Below, one piece after another: positions 62,305-64,000 of a stretch of DNA of 64,000 nt. Position 1 is the stretch's first letter; each line of letters opens with the position of its first letter. The stretch spans positions 4,836,001-4,900,000 of the forward strand of contig NZ_CP014608.1 in assembly GCF_001586165.1 (NCBI RefSeq), written 5' to 3'. Source of the stretch: Obesumbacterium proteus (GTDB lineage: Bacteria > Pseudomonadota > Gammaproteobacteria > Enterobacterales > Enterobacteriaceae). The notes under the pieces were generated by a model. It did not search any database. It saw only the letters and a list, made by a program, of their open reading frames with translations, and was not told the DNA's origin. The position numbers and the translations under genes were made by a program.

Positions 62305-62562
62305 TTATTCAGCAACGATGCTGATGAACTTACGGTTTTTCGGGCCTTTAACTTCGAACTTGACTTTACCGTCAGCCAAAGCAAACAGAGTGTGGTCACG
62401 GCCGCAACCTACGTTGTTGCCAGCGTGGAATTTAGTACCACGTTGACGAACGATGATGCTACCTGCCAATACTGCTTCGCCGCCAAAGCGTTTTACGCCC
62501 AGACGTTTAGCTTCTGAATCGCGACCGTTACGAGTCGAGCCGCCAGCCTTTTTATGTGCCAT
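62305..62562 (-). CDS. rpmA: 50S ribosomal protein L27
   Basis: Ribosomal protein near the peptidyl-transferase centre; 85 residues. AHKKAGGSTRNGRDSEAKRLGVKRFGGEAVLAGSIIVRQRGTKFHAGNNVGCGRDHTLFALADG is the universal L27 sequence. It follows rplU after 18 bp. Confidence 0.98.
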   Translation of the reverse strand: MAHKKAGGSTRNGRDSEAKRLGVKRFGGEAVLAGSIIVRQRGTKFHAGNNVGCGRDHTLFALADGKVKFEVKGPKNRKFISIVAE

Positions 62563-62580
62563 TAATCTGCTCTCCTAGAA

Positions 62581-62892
62581 TTAAGCGCTGATACCAGTGA
62601 TCTTAACATCAGTGAACCACTGACGGTGACCCTGCTGCTTACGATGATGCTTACGACGACGGAACTTAACGATAGTTACTTTCTCGCCACGACCGTGAGC
62701 AACGATTTCAGCCTTAACTTTGCCACCAGAAACAAATGGAACGCCAATCTTGATGTCTTCGCCATTGGCGACCATCAGGATCTGGTCAAACTCAACAGTT
62801 TCACCAGTTGCGATGTCCAGCTTTTCCAGGCGAATAGTCTGACCTTCGCTTACTCGGTGTTGTTTACCACCACTTTGGAAAACCGCGTACAT
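62581..62892 (-). CDS. rplU: 50S ribosomal protein L21
   Basis: 23S rRNA-binding protein; 103 residues from ATG 62892 (MYAVFQSGGKQHRVSEGQTIRLEKLD). The frame runs upstream to 62931 but the standard start is used. The tail FRRRKHHRKQQGHRQWFTDVKITGI is typical. Divergent from ispB. Confidence 0.98.
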   Translation of the reverse strand: MYAVFQSGGKQHRVSEGQTIRLEKLDIATGETVEFDQILMVANGEDIKIGVPFVSGGKVKAEIVAHGRGEKVTIVKFRRRKHHRKQQGHRQWFTDVKITGISA

Positions 62893-63151
62893 ATAAACTC
62901 CGCATTTCCGCACGCATGGTTCGTTGCCCAATACGCGCTATAAATATTCACAATAGGGCGCGAATTCTACGCAAAAATCATTCAGAAGACAAGGGTAGAA
63001 TCAGGAGAAAAGAAGAAAAAAAACACAGTTCTCTTCGCGCCGTTTATCTAATACGTTTTTCAAGTACAATCATACTATAGTTGGTGGCTTGTGACAGCCT
63101 GCATGCGGGCTTTCGCCTGGCGGAAAATGGAAACACAGTTGAATTAATACA

Positions 63152-64000
63152 ATGAACCTAGAACAAATTACTGAGTTAACCGCGCAGGACATGGCGGATG
63201 TAAACGCAACAATTCTTCAGCAACTAAACTCTGAAGTTAGTCTAATCAACCAGTTAGGCTACTACATTATTAGCGGTGGAGGTAAACGGATTCGCCCGAT
63301 GATCGCCGTATTGTCGGCTAGAGCATTAAATTACGAAGGGAATAAACACATCACCGTTGCGGCGTTAATTGAATTTATTCATACCGCGACCCTGCTGCAC
63401 GACGACGTGGTCGATGAATCCGACATGAGACGTGGCAAAGCTACGGCAAATGCGGCTTTCGGCAATGCTGCCAGTGTTTTGGTTGGTGATTTTATCTATA
63501 CCCGCTCGTTCCAGATGATGACAAGCCTACAGTCTTTACGCGTTTTGGAGCTGATGTCCGAAGCAACTAACGTTATTGCTGAAGGTGAAGTTTTACAGTT
63601 GATGAACGTTAACGATCCGAACATTACTGAAGAAAACTACATGCGCGTTATCTACAGCAAAACGGCGCGTTTATTTGAAGCAGCGGCGCAATCTTCGGCG
63701 ATCCTTGCTGGAGCCACGCACGAACAGGAAATCGCCTTGCAAGACTATGGGCGCTATCTTGGCACCGCATTCCAGTTGATCGACGATCTGTTGGATTACG
63801 ATGCAGACGGGAAAACACTGGGTAAGAATACTGGTGATGACCTAAACGAAGGTAAACCAACATTGCCTCTGCTACATGCAATGAAGCATGGCTCACCTGA
63901 GCGTTCTGCGATGATTCGTAAAGCCATCGAAGAAGGCAATGGACGCCATTTGCTTGAGCCTGTGCTGGAAACAATGCATGAGGTGGGTTCACTCACGTAC
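63152..64000 (+). CDS. ispB: Octaprenyl diphosphate synthase IspB (3' end outside window)
   Basis: Trans-prenyltransferase that makes the C40 side chain of ubiquinone and menaquinone. 283 codons are visible from MNLEQITELTAQDMADVNATILQQLN to the window edge; the full protein should be about 323 residues. Aspartate-rich motifs LLHDDVVDESDMRRGKAT and FQLIDDLLDYDADG are present, along with the substrate loop GGGKRIRPM. Divergent from rplU across a 259-bp region, which includes a near-palindrome around 63096-63111. Confidence 0.97.
   Translation, partial: MNLEQITELTAQDMADVNATILQQLNSEVSLINQLGYYIISGGGKRIRPMIAVLSARALNYEGNKHITVAALIEFIHTATLLHDDVVDESDMRRGKATANAAFGNAASVLVGDFIYTRSFQMMTSLQSLRVLELMSEATNVIAEGEVLQLMNVNDPNITEENYMRVIYSKTARLFEAAAQSSAILAGATHEQEIALQDYGRYLGTAFQLIDDLLDYDADGKTLGKNTGDDLNEGKPTLPLLHAMKHGSPERSAMIRKAIEEGNGRHLLEPVLETMHEVGSLTY

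Overview
The window looks like a chromosomal segment of an Enterobacterales bacterium (gamma-proteobacterium). Nearly every conserved gene matches an Escherichia coli protein closely over its full length. The gene order follows the E. coli 67-72 min region (ygjR-alx, yhaJK, cyuAP, yraR-yhbPQSTUVW, deaD-nlpI-pnp-rpsO-truB-rbfA-infB-nusA-rimP, secG-glmM-folP-ftsH-rlmE-yhbY-greA-dacB-obgE-yhbE-rpmA-rplU-ispB), with blocks missing or inserted. Missing relative to E. coli are sstT, mtr, argG and yhbX. Inserted are nrdDG, the full phn operon, yedEF and a pmrAB pair between dacB and obgE. This fits a relative such as Hafnia, Edwardsiella or Yersinia better than Escherichia. Hafnia is my best guess, but the genus is an inference.

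Layout: 1-8.1 kb holds ygjR (5' end outside the window), two EamA-type exporters, a glutamine amidotransferase, alx with its long manganese/pH-responsive leader, the yhaJ-yhaK pair and two orphan membrane-protein genes. 8.1-12.2 kb holds the anaerobic ribonucleotide reductase genes nrdD and nrdG, with a dense regulatory leader and a GC-rich repeat between them, followed by a convergent RES/Xre toxin-antitoxin pair. 12.2-23.5 kb is a complete 14-gene C-P lyase operon, phnCDEFGHIJKLMNOP, behind an 11-bp-phased Pho box candidate. 23.4-31.1 kb holds yraR, yhbP, yhbQ, an accessory trio (acetyltransferase, PAS-LuxR regulator, frameshifted cytosine-permease-like gene), yhbS, and ubiT facing ubiUV for oxygen-independent ubiquinone synthesis. 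31.1-37.1 kb holds cysteine catabolism genes (cyuA, cyuP), yhbW and yedEF.

37.3-55.4 kb is the minus-strand RNA-metabolism and translation block: deaD, nlpI, pnp, rpsO, truB, rbfA, infB, nusA, rimP, tRNA-fMet, tRNA-Leu(GAG), secG, glmM, folP, ftsH and rlmE. 55.5-64 kb holds yhbY, greA, dacB, pmrA with a frameshifted pmrB, obgE, yhbE, rpmA, rplU and the start of ispB, which runs off the right edge.

Several loci serve low-oxygen life: nrdDG supplies deoxynucleotides, ubiTUV supplies quinone and cyuAP consumes cysteine. The phn genes form one phosphorus-scavenging pathway: import (CDE), phosphonate activation and C-P cleavage (GHIJKLM), PRPP formation (N), N-acetylation (O), cyclic phosphodiester opening (P) and the regulator (F). 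No CRISPR array, prophage or insertion sequence was seen. The least ordinary items are two single-base homopolymer frameshifts (permease and pmrB), the inverted pair of perfect DnaA-box sequences in the nrdD leader, the RES/Xre module and several uncharacterised palindromic operators.
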